DNA of 44,912 nucleotides, from assembly GCA_937995865.1 (NCBI GenBank), contig CALKJA010000089.1:1-44912 (forward strand). The letters run 5' to 3'. The notes under the pieces were generated by a model. It was not told where the DNA came from, did no database searches, and was given only the letters and a program-made list of their open reading frames with translations. This DNA is from an uncultured Paracoccaceae bacterium. Its GTDB lineage: Bacteria > Pseudomonadota > Alphaproteobacteria > Rhodobacterales > Rhodobacteraceae. A program made the position numbers and the translations under genes. Position 1 is the first letter of the stretch, and every line of letters starts with the position of its first letter. Shown piece by piece: positions 1 through 5,877 of the stretch.

Positions 1-48
1 GTGTGCGTCATAACTATGTGGCGCGGTTGCGCCTTTCGATACGGCCTG

Positions 49-243
49 TCAATTATTGCCGCGAATAGCCCCCACCACGGAAACAATAATCGTCACCACA
101 ATAAGTACCGTAGCGGGCAGCCATATCGGTGACAAAACCCAAGCCCACGGCCAAGCAACATGACCCGCTAGCCTCAGGTAAATAAATAGAAGCGTGAGTA
201 GGCCCATAAAGTTATACCCGCCGTACGTGTGATTATTTTTCAT
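49..243 (-). CDS. small two-segment membrane protein
   Basis: A 64-residue protein whose start (ATG at 243) follows a good ribosome binding site (AAGGAGG). After a short polar N-terminus (MKNNHTYGGYNF) come two hydrophobic stretches, roughly residues 12-30 and 36-58, the second rich in Val and Ile, so it should be an inner-membrane protein with two spans. No family recognised. It has its own promoter with a palindrome inside (269-297) and is the last complete gene of the leftward block before the window edge. A longer reading frame exists upstream but would run into that promoter. Confidence 0.6.
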   Translation of the reverse strand: MKNNHTYGGYNFMGLLTLLFIYLRLAGHVAWPWAWVLSPIWLPATVLIVVTIIVSVVGAIRGNN

Positions 244-268
244 AATTGCCTCCTTATCCAGTAACTTC

Positions 269-297
269 ACTATGTGGCGCGCCACACCTATTGTCAA
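269..297 (-). promoter_or_regulatory. promoter with palindromic operator-like site
   Basis: On the minus strand TTGACA (297-292) and CATAGT (274-269) are separated by 17 bases, a near-consensus housekeeping promoter for the gene starting at 243. The perfect 14-bp palindrome TGTGGCGCGCCACA (273-286) overlaps the -10 box and spacer, the usual position for a repressor operator. The 13-mer ACTATGTGGCGCG on the plus strand recurs at 13-25. Confidence 0.6.
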
Positions 298-318
298 CAA
301 CTATTCCACATCCCGTCA

Positions 319-822
319 TTATTTCTTGCGAATGTCGGTGAACATAAGCGGCTCTGGCAAAATGCCCCACGTGAACCATGCGACGCCAAAGTGCGGAGCG
401 CCCTTGCCGGTGAAATCGACGCGCTGGTTCAGAACGAGCAAGTCAATCCCGTATTTAGCGAACATAGCGCCTCGCTTTTGCCCCTGCATCGCAGAGACGG
501 GAAGCAATAGCGCGAACGGCTTCCCGATGTCGTAACAGCGCTTGATAAACTTGTCCTTCTTCGAATACGGCGGATTTGTTACTATCCCGTCGAAGTCTGG
601 CAAGTCCCCGAAGAAATCACCGTTACCCTCTATGCAGTCAAACCCGTGACCCTGCATGCAGTTAACGATAGACTTGGACGCCCCGCTTGTGGCCTCATAC
701 CACCTCATGTCCTTTCTGAGATGCCGAAGCAAAGGCTCTACCGCTTCCGGCGGTGTAAAGCATTCGTCGGATGCTGCGTTACTGCTGGTTTTATTAAGCA
801 TAGAAATATTGCTACTCGCCAT
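319..822 (-). CDS. N6-adenine-type DNA methyltransferase-like protein
   Basis: 167 residues. The catalytic NPPY motif of amino-methyltransferases is present at residues 83-86 (IVTNPPYSKKD), preceded by a motif I-like region (YEATSGAS, about 42-49) and an acidic motif near 67-79. It is short for a stand-alone methyltransferase and shows no target-recognition domain, which fits the compact phage-encoded type. The likely role is methylating adenines in phage DNA to evade host restriction. ATG 822 was chosen; a GTG at 837 is possible. No restriction partner is adjacent. It overlaps the end of the gene upstream by 11 bases. Confidence 0.75.
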   Translation of the reverse strand: MASSNISMLNKTSSNAASDECFTPPEAVEPLLRHLRKDMRWYEATSGASKSIVNCMQGHGFDCIEGNGDFFGDLPDFDGIVTNPPYSKKDKFIKRCYDIGKPFALLLPVSAMQGQKRGAMFAKYGIDLLVLNQRVDFTGKGAPHFGVAWFTWGILPEPLMFTDIRKK

Positions 823-1198
823 TGTCGCGGCCCCCACTCAATACAAATCGGTCGATATCAGACATTCCATCAAGAATTTGCGCCCTAATCCAGTGCAGAT
901 TATCAAGGTTCGTTACAACGTGGTCGTTTAGCCGAAAGTCTATTCGGCCATCTTCGAACAAGTTGATGCTGACAATGGGCGCAACACCCGGACCCTCCTC
1001 TTCGTCTGTGCCAATATCCACCATCCACGCTAGGGCGCGGAATGCCTCGGAAAGAGTATCCCGCTCAATTCCCTCCTCTTCGTGATCTATTTCGGCGCGA
1101 TATCCAGATTGCGTCTGATATACCTTAGCCGTGAAGGAATAAGCGCCCCTCTCAGCTTCTTTGCGCTTATCACTAAGGTTAATCACGTTATCGCTCAT
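812..1198 (-). CDS. hypothetical acidic protein
   Basis: 128 residues, acidic, with alternating strand-like and charged segments (SYRAEIDHEEEGIER). No signal peptide, membrane span or known motif. It begins in a 4-base ATGA overlap with the gene ending at 1195 and ends inside the methyltransferase start, so it is translationally coupled on both sides in the leftward operon. Function unknown. Confidence 0.6.
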   Translation of the reverse strand: MSDNVINLSDKRKEAERGAYSFTAKVYQTQSGYRAEIDHEEEGIERDTLSEAFRALAWMVDIGTDEEEGPGVAPIVSINLFEDGRIDFRLNDHVVTNLDNLHWIRAQILDGMSDIDRFVLSGGRDNGE

Positions 1199-1419
1199 TG
1201 CCTTAACTCCTGATGCACTCTTCTGCCTAGAAATGTAACCTTGTATACCGGGTCGTCATCGCCTTCGACCTCTAGCAGCCCCTTCTCAACCATACGCGCG
1301 CATGTATCTGCAAAGAGGGGTGTTATGGTTCGCGCTATATCGCACTTCATGGCCACGTTTAGCGCGACCGCTTGCATGAGGCCGATGCTTTCGGCTATCT
1401 CTTTTGCGCTTCGTGTCAT
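1195..1419 (-). CDS. small winged-helix-like protein
   Basis: 74 residues. The C-terminal half (PLFADTCARMVEKGLLEVEGDDDPVYKVTFLGRRV) looks like the recognition helix plus wing of a winged-helix DNA-binding fold; the N-terminal half is helical. This is a fold guess from pattern only. It overlaps the preceding 38-codon gene by four bases (ATGA). Confidence 0.5.
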   Translation of the reverse strand: MTRSAKEIAESIGLMQAVALNVAMKCDIARTITPLFADTCARMVEKGLLEVEGDDDPVYKVTFLGRRVHQELRQ

Positions 1420-1532
1420 TTTAGCCTCCGAGCAGCTTCTTCGATCCTATTAAACTCCTTGGACCGCGACATAAGCCACATGCCAAAGCGTGCGAAACCG
1501 AACCCTACTAAAAACTTCATCTTATCTATCAT
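1416..1532 (-). CDS. 38-residue hypothetical microprotein
   Basis: A short frame, MIDKMKFLVGFGFARFGMWL followed by a basic tail, filling the gap between two genes. It is supported by exact coupling: its stop overlaps the next ATG (ATGA at 1416-1419) and its start follows the upstream stop by one base. A single hydrophobic N-terminal stretch (residues 6-21) could insert in the membrane. No known family. Confidence 0.45.
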   Translation of the reverse strand: MIDKMKFLVGFGFARFGMWLMSRSKEFNRIEEAARRLK

Positions 1533-1533
1533 C

Positions 1534-1878
1534 TCACTTACCCTCTTGTTCTTCTATGGTGATTATGGCGCGGCCCTTAGATATGCTAGAGGCCAAAGCA
1601 TCGTTTTTCTTCCCTTTCTGATCAACAGCATTTGCAAAAGCTTCGAAATGTTCACTCGAGAGCGGGGTGGTGTATTGCGCCAACTCATCTAACTTCATTT
1701 TCGGCTCACTTCCATTTACCTTCGAAAGCGAAGACCTAAGGGCGGTTACCACATCGCCCACAGGCGCATCGAAGCCTTTTAACTGCGCAAACTCCCTACA
1801 TCCCGGCATCGTGTAAACAACCCACGCGTCCAAGTCTCGGCGGAATGTAGCTCCGCAACCAGTTACAGCCAATTTCAT
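1534..1878 (-). CDS. hypothetical protein
   Basis: 114 residues. The start ATG at 1878 overlaps the upstream stop in an ATGA and is preceded by the GGAGAGAGTGA motif used at several junctions in this operon. The N-terminal half has a Cys-containing strand pattern (VTGCGATFRRD, TMPGCREF) and the C-terminal half is polar. No family recognised. Confidence 0.5.
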   Translation of the reverse strand: MKLAVTGCGATFRRDLDAWVVYTMPGCREFAQLKGFDAPVGDVVTALRSSLSKVNGSEPKMKLDELAQYTTPLSSEHFEAFANAVDQKGKKNDALASSISKGRAIITIEEQEGK

Positions 1879-2114
1879 TCACTCTCTCCCAACCTCTTCG
1901 CCATCTCTGCACTCTCCCTAATGTTGCGAGAGCACCTGCCCAAGGTATCCGCCGCGTCTAATGCCTTGAAAATCAATACGTCTCCATGCTCACTAGGGCA
2001 GCACCCAATCGCCACCGCCAATTCGGGACATCCGCCCAAAGCATCCGATAGATTTAACGTAAGAAATTGCCGCAACTGGTCCACCTTCATTTTCGTTTCG
2101 CATTCATTACTCAT
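1875..2114 (-). CDS. hypothetical protein
   Basis: 79 residues starting MSNECETKMKVDQL. ATG 2114 was chosen because it overlaps the upstream stop (ATGA at 2111-2114) and has a GGAGAGAG ribosome site; the open frame extends further upstream only by running through the previous gene. Helical, with four Cys (ECETK, GCPE, GCCPS) and a final LGESE created by the next ribosome binding site. Confidence 0.5.
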   Translation of the reverse strand: MSNECETKMKVDQLRQFLTLNLSDALGGCPELAVAIGCCPSEHGDVLIFKALDAADTLGRCSRNIRESAEMAKRLGESE

Positions 2115-2359
2115 TCGCTCTCTCCTAACCTCTCGGGGAAAATCGGAACCTCTCCGCGAGACACGGAAACAGCCATCCCCAGAAGCGCCAAACCCTCCTC
2201 TCTCACCTTGTGTTGAATTTGGTCGCCGCTGTATACGCGAACAGAGCACATCGTCGGGATATGGGTTGCAGTCATCCAGAACGCGTTAGGCCCATTGTGC
2301 CACATACCGCCGCTGGGCTTGTCGTAGGTAAATTCCAGCTTCACTTCATCGTGGTTCAT
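2111..2359 (-). CDS. hypothetical protein
   Basis: 82 residues, beginning MNHDEVKLEFTYDKPSGGMW, with aromatic and Gly-rich strands that suggest a small beta or alpha/beta domain. It is coupled to both neighbours by four-base overlaps, and its C-terminal LGESE is encoded by the ribosome binding site of the next gene. Function unknown. Confidence 0.5.
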   Translation of the reverse strand: MNHDEVKLEFTYDKPSGGMWHNGPNAFWMTATHIPTMCSVRVYSGDQIQHKVREEGLALLGMAVSVSRGEVPIFPERLGESE

Positions 2360-2607
2360 TCACTCTCTCCTTTCGTTAGACATAGTTCCGCCTCAGTCCT
2401 CGCCGCCTCGATCATATCGCGGGATTTGCTTAGAATGTCATTAAGCGCCTTGCGCGCCTCGTACACATCACCCGCCAGTTGGTTTCGGTCCTCGACAATT
2501 GAGTGACGACGAGACATGTCGTGTAAGTTCTGAGCGTGAGTATATTTTGCTATAGCGCTTTCGATCTTGTCGATTTGCTTTAGCGTGTCGTTTAGTGCTT
2601 CGATCAT
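2356..2607 (-). CDS. helical protein, paralogue of the 41003-41263 gene
   Basis: 83 residues, almost entirely alpha-helical and probably a coiled coil (MIEALNDTLKQIDKIESAI...). It matches the protein encoded at 41003-41263 along its whole length; that comparison fixes the start at ATG 2607 rather than the upstream ATG of the frame. It is transcribed away from the structured RNA at 2641-3096, and its paralogue has the same arrangement beside the second RNA copy. Possible roles include binding or regulating that RNA, but this rests on location only. Confidence 0.7.
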   Translation of the reverse strand: MIEALNDTLKQIDKIESAIAKYTHAQNLHDMSRRHSIVEDRNQLAGDVYEARKALNDILSKSRDMIEAARTEAELCLTKGESE

Positions 2608-2640
2608 GTTTGTACCCTGTATCTCTACTATAGTAACCGT

Positions 2641-3096
2641 ATATTCCAATTGGTGAGTCGGTTGTGATTAGGCATAGGCAAGGAGTCCCCAGCACTTGGC
2701 TGAAGTCATCCTCGCCTAAAGCAATCTTGCGCATCCCAATCGGAGCCGCCGGAGCTTATAGGCCCTCGCCCCTGAGCTCATAGGGGTTCGGATTGCGGTG
2801 TAACTTGCGACAGCCACGCTCAAGGCCACCGTCCCCCCATGCTTCACCGCCTAGGCTGCTGTCGTGGTGCGGGGGAGTCCCATCTTCTACCACCTTCTCT
2901 GCCAGCCGAAAACTTGCGGGGCGGACCCCTCGGCAACATAAACTGGCACGGCTCTTTCGAGTGCGTATGTGGCGGTATATTGTGTTGAAAGATGGTCCGT
3001 CTTGAGGTATATCTTCAATAGAAGCATCGAGATCGCCACAATATCGTTGCTTCCAAGGCGGCGATTGAGCAATGCTCTCGTCGCCTCCTTTCTTTT
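2641..3096 (+). ncRNA. long structured RNA, copy 1 (family unknown)
   Basis: About 455 bases with no convincing coding frame, about 85-90 percent alike (by eye, over the 5' half) to 41297-41741. It ends in an intrinsic terminator. Pairings kept in both copies despite sequence change: 2900-2905 with 2943-2948 (TGCCAG/CTGGCA; TGCACT/AGTGCA in copy 2, three compensatory pairs) and 2968-2974 with 3034-3040 (TGTGGCG/CGCCACA; TGTGGAG/CTCCACA in copy 2). A CCCCCC/GGGGGG stem enclosing ACCGC with G[CT]GGT lies at about 2830-2877. A -10-like TATAGT at 2629-2634 sets the approximate 5' end; the -35 is weak. It resembles large phage RNAs such as GOLLD or ROOL in size and setting only. Confidence 0.75.
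3057..3096 (+). terminator. intrinsic terminator of RNA copy 1
   Basis: GGCGGCGA (3057-3064) pairs with TCGTCGCC (3078-3085), and inside it GAGC pairs with GCTC, followed by the pyrimidine run TCCTTTCTTTT. The equivalent hairpin in copy 2 has a different inner stem (GAGGT/ACCTC), so the structure rather than the sequence is conserved. It faces the leftward terminator at 3199-3231. Confidence 0.8.
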
Positions 3097-3198
3097 CTAG
3101 TCCCTCAACCTTCGAAAGTCCAATAGGTAAAAGCTATCACCTGGTGGTCTTCCATAAGTTTTTTCTATCACAGGAAAGGCATTCAGTCCCAATGGCAA

Positions 3199-3231
3199 CA
3201 AAGAAAAGACCCCAGCTAATAAAAGCTGAGG
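3199..3231 (-). terminator. intrinsic terminator of the repressor operon
   Basis: On the minus strand CCTCAGCT and AGCTGGGG form an 8-bp stem (one T-G wobble) with loop TTTATT, followed by TCTTTTCTTT. It lies downstream of the gene at 3360-3554 and would stop leftward transcription before it enters the structured RNA. A second, AT-rich hairpin (AATAACA/TGTTATT, about 3256-3273) lies just upstream. The stretch 3100-3359 otherwise holds nothing I can support. Confidence 0.7.
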
Positions 3232-3359
3232 CCTGGTCGGGCAGAAAGGAGGAAAAATAACATGCTGTTATTACGAGGTTGTTCCTAATGTTTAGCAAGC
3301 ATGCGAGCAGTCGTCAATACCTTTCCATATGCGCCGTGCATTCTTTTACACAGGTTGCC

Positions 3360-3554
3360 TTATGCTTCCTTGCAGCCGTCGCCCTTCCTCGCCAGCTCCC
3401 CTTTCTGCTTGCGTTCTGGCCCTTCTCTTCTAGAGTCCACGGTTACGACTTCCCCATCTGTGCATTTTTTGATCTTATAGCGATTACTTAGGATGCTATG
3501 CAGTCTCGCATAGCGCCGCTTTTGCTCCCAGTGCTCATCTTGCGTGCCGCTCAT
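3360..3554 (-). CDS. hypothetical basic protein
   Basis: 64 residues, strongly charged with a basic C-terminus (SRREGPERKQKGELARKG). It overlaps the GapR homologue stop by four bases (ATGA at 3551-3554), which is the main reason to believe it. Last gene of the leftward repressor operon. Nucleic-acid binding is possible from the charge only. Confidence 0.45.
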   Translation of the reverse strand: MSGTQDEHWEQKRRYARLHSILSNRYKIKKCTDGEVVTVDSRREGPERKQKGELARKGDGCKEA

Positions 3555-3802
3555 ATGCCCAGCGCTTCGCGGTAGATTTCCTCTACTGCTTCCTCTTCTG
3601 CGATTGTGTCACTGTCCTTCTTTCGAAGCGCCACAATCTTTTTCAACGTCTTCGCACAATACCCGCGCCCGGTCGCTTCGGCCATCACCTCCTTCTGTGC
3701 TTCTGCCACCTCTTTCTTTTCCGACTCTAGCGCCTCGTAACGCTCCACGAACGCTCTGATTTCGCTTGCTGTTGCGCTGTACACTTCGTCTGTATTGTCC
3801 AT
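3551..3802 (-). CDS. gapR: GapR (DUF2312) family DNA-binding protein
   Basis: 83 residues matching the GapR/DUF2312 pattern: IRAFVERYEALESEKKEVAE, then AEATGRGYCAKTLKKIVALRKKD and an acidic helical end. GapR is an alphaproteobacterial nucleoid protein that clamps overtwisted DNA ahead of replication and transcription forks and stimulates type II topoisomerases. The phage copy could alter host or phage DNA topology. The length is typical. A second, different homologue runs off the right edge (44706-44912). It follows the repressor and a 51-residue protein. Confidence 0.85.
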   Translation of the reverse strand: MDNTDEVYSATASEIRAFVERYEALESEKKEVAEAQKEVMAEATGRGYCAKTLKKIVALRKKDSDTIAEEEAVEEIYREALGI

Positions 3803-3826
3803 GTTCCCACCTTCTCTCTTGCTGTG

Positions 3827-3982
3827 TTATTCGGTCAAATTGCGTTTGGTTATCTCTACCGATGTAGCGTCTGGATAAACGCTCATCATCTTTTTTTTAG
3901 CTAGCTCTGGCGTCCATGCCTTCACGGCGTGCCAGGCCTTGAAGCCCTTGATGGTTACGACTCTAGCCTCGAACTTAGTCAT
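3827..3982 (-). CDS. 51-residue hypothetical protein
   Basis: MTKFEARVVTIKGFKAWHAV..., ending NLTE. It starts in an ATGA overlap with the repressor stop (3979-3982), so it is translationally coupled to it. Basic and probably a small alpha/beta domain. No family recognised. The tight coupling suggests co-regulation with the repressor. Confidence 0.5.
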   Translation of the reverse strand: MTKFEARVVTIKGFKAWHAVKAWTPELAKKKMMSVYPDATSVEITKRNLTE

Positions 3983-4212
3983 GACACTTTACCTTTCACT
4001 TCTATCACAGTGCGCAGCCAATCGTCCTTCATGACCGCACCATTGGTTATTTTTTCTATGCCAGCCCGGAAAATCGGATTAGGCGTCTTGTCTCCAGATA
4101 GCCATCGGTAAACGGTTGCCCGGTTTACTATAAGCTCATCTGCTAGCTCTGTAACGCTGGTGCCGCTTTGCAACAGCCACTCGTTTAGTTTTTCATGTGC
4201 TTTGTTGTCCAT
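3979..4212 (-). CDS. helix-turn-helix repressor of the divergent control region
   Basis: 77 residues with a classic Cro/CI-type HTH: SVTELADELIVNRATVYRWL (residues 19-38). There is no C-terminal dimerisation or peptidase domain as in lambda CI, so it is closer to Cro or a short repressor. It faces the early rightward operon across a 105-bp divergent region. Its promoter -10 lies only about 5 bases from the ATG, so the mRNA should be leaderless, as for lambda cI from PRM. It probably controls the switch between the leftward and rightward programmes. Confidence 0.8.
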   Translation of the reverse strand: MDNKAHEKLNEWLLQSGTSVTELADELIVNRATVYRWLSGDKTPNPIFRAGIEKITNGAVMKDDWLRTVIEVKGKVS

Positions 4213-4250
4213 GCGAATATATAGCCATCACATTACTTTGTTGTCAATGC
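4201..4250. repeat. two operator-like direct repeats
   Basis: TTTGTTGTCCATGC (4201-4214) and TTTGTTGTCAATGC (4237-4250) differ at one position and lie 36 bases apart, about three and a half helical turns. One spans the start of the repressor gene and the other covers its -35 box. They are candidates for repressor binding sites. Confidence 0.4.
4218..4247 (-). promoter_or_regulatory. repressor promoter giving a leaderless transcript
   Basis: Minus-strand TTGACA (4247-4242) and TATATA (4223-4218) or CTATAT (4224-4219), spacing 17-18. The predicted start is about 4211-4212, which is the A of the repressor ATG. No ribosome binding site precedes that ATG, consistent with a leaderless message. Confidence 0.65.
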
Positions 4251-4260
4251 ATCTTTTCTG

Positions 4261-4310
4261 TTGCAGGTGCGTCAAGTGTGTGTGATATGTGTCTCTAGCT
4301 TATAAAGGAG
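4261..4310 (+). promoter_or_regulatory. early rightward promoter and ribosome site
   Basis: TTGCAG (4261-4266) with GATATG (4284-4289) at 17-base spacing is the best promoter in front of the rightward operon. AAAGGAG (4304-4310) is the ribosome binding site for ATG 4318. The -10 is poor, so an activator or another start is possible. Confidence 0.4.
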
Positions 4311-4317
4311 AAATGCA

Positions 4318-5022
4318 ATGGTAAAGGCGATCAAGGGTTTCGACAGCAATATGAAGTGCCGGGGGTTTCAATATAAAGTCGGGGAGTCATATGAGCATGA
4401 CGGCGAGGTTGTCGCGTGCAGGAGTGGGTTTCACGCATGTAAAGTGGATGATCCGCTTGCAGTTTGGGCCTACTACCCCCCGATAAACCAAAAGGGCGGA
4501 TTGAATCGATATGCGATTGTTGATTTGGGTGAACCTGTGGAGCATATTGACAAGCTGGTTTCTGGGTCCATCAAAATAGAGCGAGAAGTTTCGCTCTCTG
4601 ATTTAGCGGGCATGGTCGGCTGCGGCGAGCACGCAGCAACAAGTGGTCCTCGCGCACACGCAGCAACAAGTGGTGATTATGAGCACGCAGTCGCAAGTGG
4701 TTCTTGCGCACACGCAGTCACAAGCGGCTGTGACGCACACGCAATCACAAGTGGGGATTACGCACACGCAATCACAAGTGGCTTTTACGCGTGTGCAGTC
4801 ACAAGTGGTTCTTACGCGCGTGCAGTCACAAGTGGAGGTGGCGCAACGACAATTGCAGCCGGGCATGGTGGAAAAGTAAAGGCAAAAAGCGGAGGGATGT
4901 TTGCCCAGGAATGGAAGGGAGGGCGGATCATAAGCAATGCATGCGGGATAGTCGGGAGGAACGGAATTAAGGCCGACACATGGTATCGATGCGAGGGCGG
5001 AAAGCTGGTCGAGACGGATTAA
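4318..5022 (+). CDS. DUF7666-like protein with nine-residue repeats
   Basis: 234 residues and the first gene of the early rightward operon. The N-terminal part (1-100), with CRGFQYKVGESYEHDGEVV, CRSGFHAC and AYYPP, matches the phage DUF7666 type as I recall it. Residues 101-181 are nine tandem 9-residue units of the form G-x-x-A-H-A-[VIA]-T-S, then a conserved end with FAQEWKGG and a Trp/Cys tail. The repeats resemble the short turns of a beta-roll or beta-helix. Function unknown; the position suggests an early takeover role. Alternative frames through the repeat are shadows. Confidence 0.75.
   Translation: MVKAIKGFDSNMKCRGFQYKVGESYEHDGEVVACRSGFHACKVDDPLAVWAYYPPINQKGGLNRYAIVDLGEPVEHIDKLVSGSIKIEREVSLSDLAGMVGCGEHAATSGPRAHAATSGDYEHAVASGSCAHAVTSGCDAHAITSGDYAHAITSGFYACAVTSGSYARAVTSGGGATTIAAGHGGKVKAKSGGMFAQEWKGGRIISNACGIVGRNGIKADTWYRCEGGKLVETD
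4618..4860 (+). repeat. 27-bp in-frame tandem repeats
   Basis: Nine units of 27 bp, based on CACGCAGTCACAAGTGG plus a variable codon pair, each encoding one nine-residue unit of the protein at 4318-5022. The variation is concentrated at the codons after each Gly (PR, DY, SC, CD, FY, SY). Confidence 0.8.
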
Positions 5023-5078
5023 TTACTTGACTTATGTTGATGCACATGCAACAACATAGATACAGAAGGAGACGACAA

Positions 5079-5405
5079 ATGACTAAAGTGAGTGCCACAG
5101 GCAAAGAGCTAACCGGACATAGCGTTGATGTAACAGATCTCTGGAACGAATGCGCAGACCCAGAAAACAGATATGGCGACCAATGCCGCGCTTACTTTGA
5201 GGCATTTGACGAATCTGGAACCGTCCTGTGCACCGGGTTCAGCCTTGAGAACTTGGACGGTATCGAATGGGGTGATAGAGAGTCTGCCTTACTACTATTA
5301 GGCGCTAAGAATATCGCCAAAATTGAGCACGACATAGAGAGCAACCCGGAACTTGTAGACGAAATTATCAAATCACAGCGACTATACATCAAAGAAGGAG
5401 AGTAA
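5079..5405 (+). CDS. hypothetical acidic protein
   Basis: 108 residues from ATG 5079, preceded by GAAGGAG. Acidic, with a VTDLWNECADPENRYGDQC segment and a helical C-terminus. No recognised domain. It lies 56 bases after the repeat protein and three bases before the lipoprotein gene, so it is part of the early operon. Confidence 0.6.
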   Translation: MTKVSATGKELTGHSVDVTDLWNECADPENRYGDQCRAYFEAFDESGTVLCTGFSLENLDGIEWGDRESALLLLGAKNIAKIEHDIESNPELVDEIIKSQRLYIKEGE

Positions 5406-5407
5406 AA

Positions 5408-5665
5408 ATGAAACGACTAACACTTACAGCAATCGCAGCGGCTATTGGCTTGTCAGCATGCACAGCGCCGGAAAATATTGTCCAGCACGCAGCGAATGAA
5501 TGCGCGATGATTGGTTATGACATCGACCTTGAACGCGTTCCTACGTTGCAGTGCACAGAGCGCGGCTACCGGCTAACCAGAGCGGCGCAATCAACGCCAG
5601 TGCGGGTTATCGGCACAACAGCGGTTAGCGCGGCGGTCATGGCTGGCGTTGCGGGGGGCTTGTGA
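5408..5665 (+). CDS. small lipoprotein
   Basis: 85 residues with a lipoprotein signal: MKRLTLTAIAAAIGLSAC, lipobox LSAC with the acylated Cys at residue 18. The mature part has two more Cys (NECAM, LQCTE) and a hydrophobic Ala/Val/Gly-rich end (about 66-85). It should be anchored in the outer or inner membrane. Early phage lipoproteins often mediate superinfection exclusion; that role here is inference. It overlaps the next start (TGATG). Confidence 0.7.
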   Translation: MKRLTLTAIAAAIGLSACTAPENIVQHAANECAMIGYDIDLERVPTLQCTERGYRLTRAAQSTPVRVIGTTAVSAAVMAGVAGGL

Positions 5666-5856
5666 TGAGTAAGGACACAGATCAACTCGTAAACGACGCG
5701 TATGACCGGGGATTTATAGAGGGTGTTTGCTGGCAAAGAGAGCGAGACATTCGAGCTTGCGACCGGGGGAAGTGGGAGAACCTTGCCTTGATCATCGCTG
5801 CAGTGTTGATGGTCTCTGGCGCGGTTTATCACTTTTCGCAGTTCCCTGCGCTTTAG
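5665..5856 (+). CDS. small membrane protein
   Basis: 63 residues: a charged N-terminal region (KDTDQLVNDAYDRGFIEG, WQRERDIRACDRGKW), then one hydrophobic span near residues 41-58. Probably a single-pass protein with its N-terminus in the cytoplasm. It overlaps the lipoprotein stop by one base, which suggests the two products may work together at the envelope. Confidence 0.55.
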   Translation: MSKDTDQLVNDAYDRGFIEGVCWQRERDIRACDRGKWENLALIIAAVLMVSGAVYHFSQFPAL

Positions 5857-5877
5857 ATTCTGGAAAGGATTGAGGAT

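Noticed and set aside
2793-3005. Open frames inside the structured RNA copies (including a shared MWRY-like start)
   Set aside because: The frames diverge after a few codons between the two copies and carry shifts, while base pairing is kept, so they are not conserved proteins.
3072-3276. Plus-strand frame and short ATG frames between the RNA terminator and the leftward genes
   Set aside because: They lie across two terminator hairpins and have no protein-like composition.
4603-4866. Cys-rich repeat frame opposite the DUF7666-like gene
   Set aside because: Shadow of the 27-bp repeats on the other strand.
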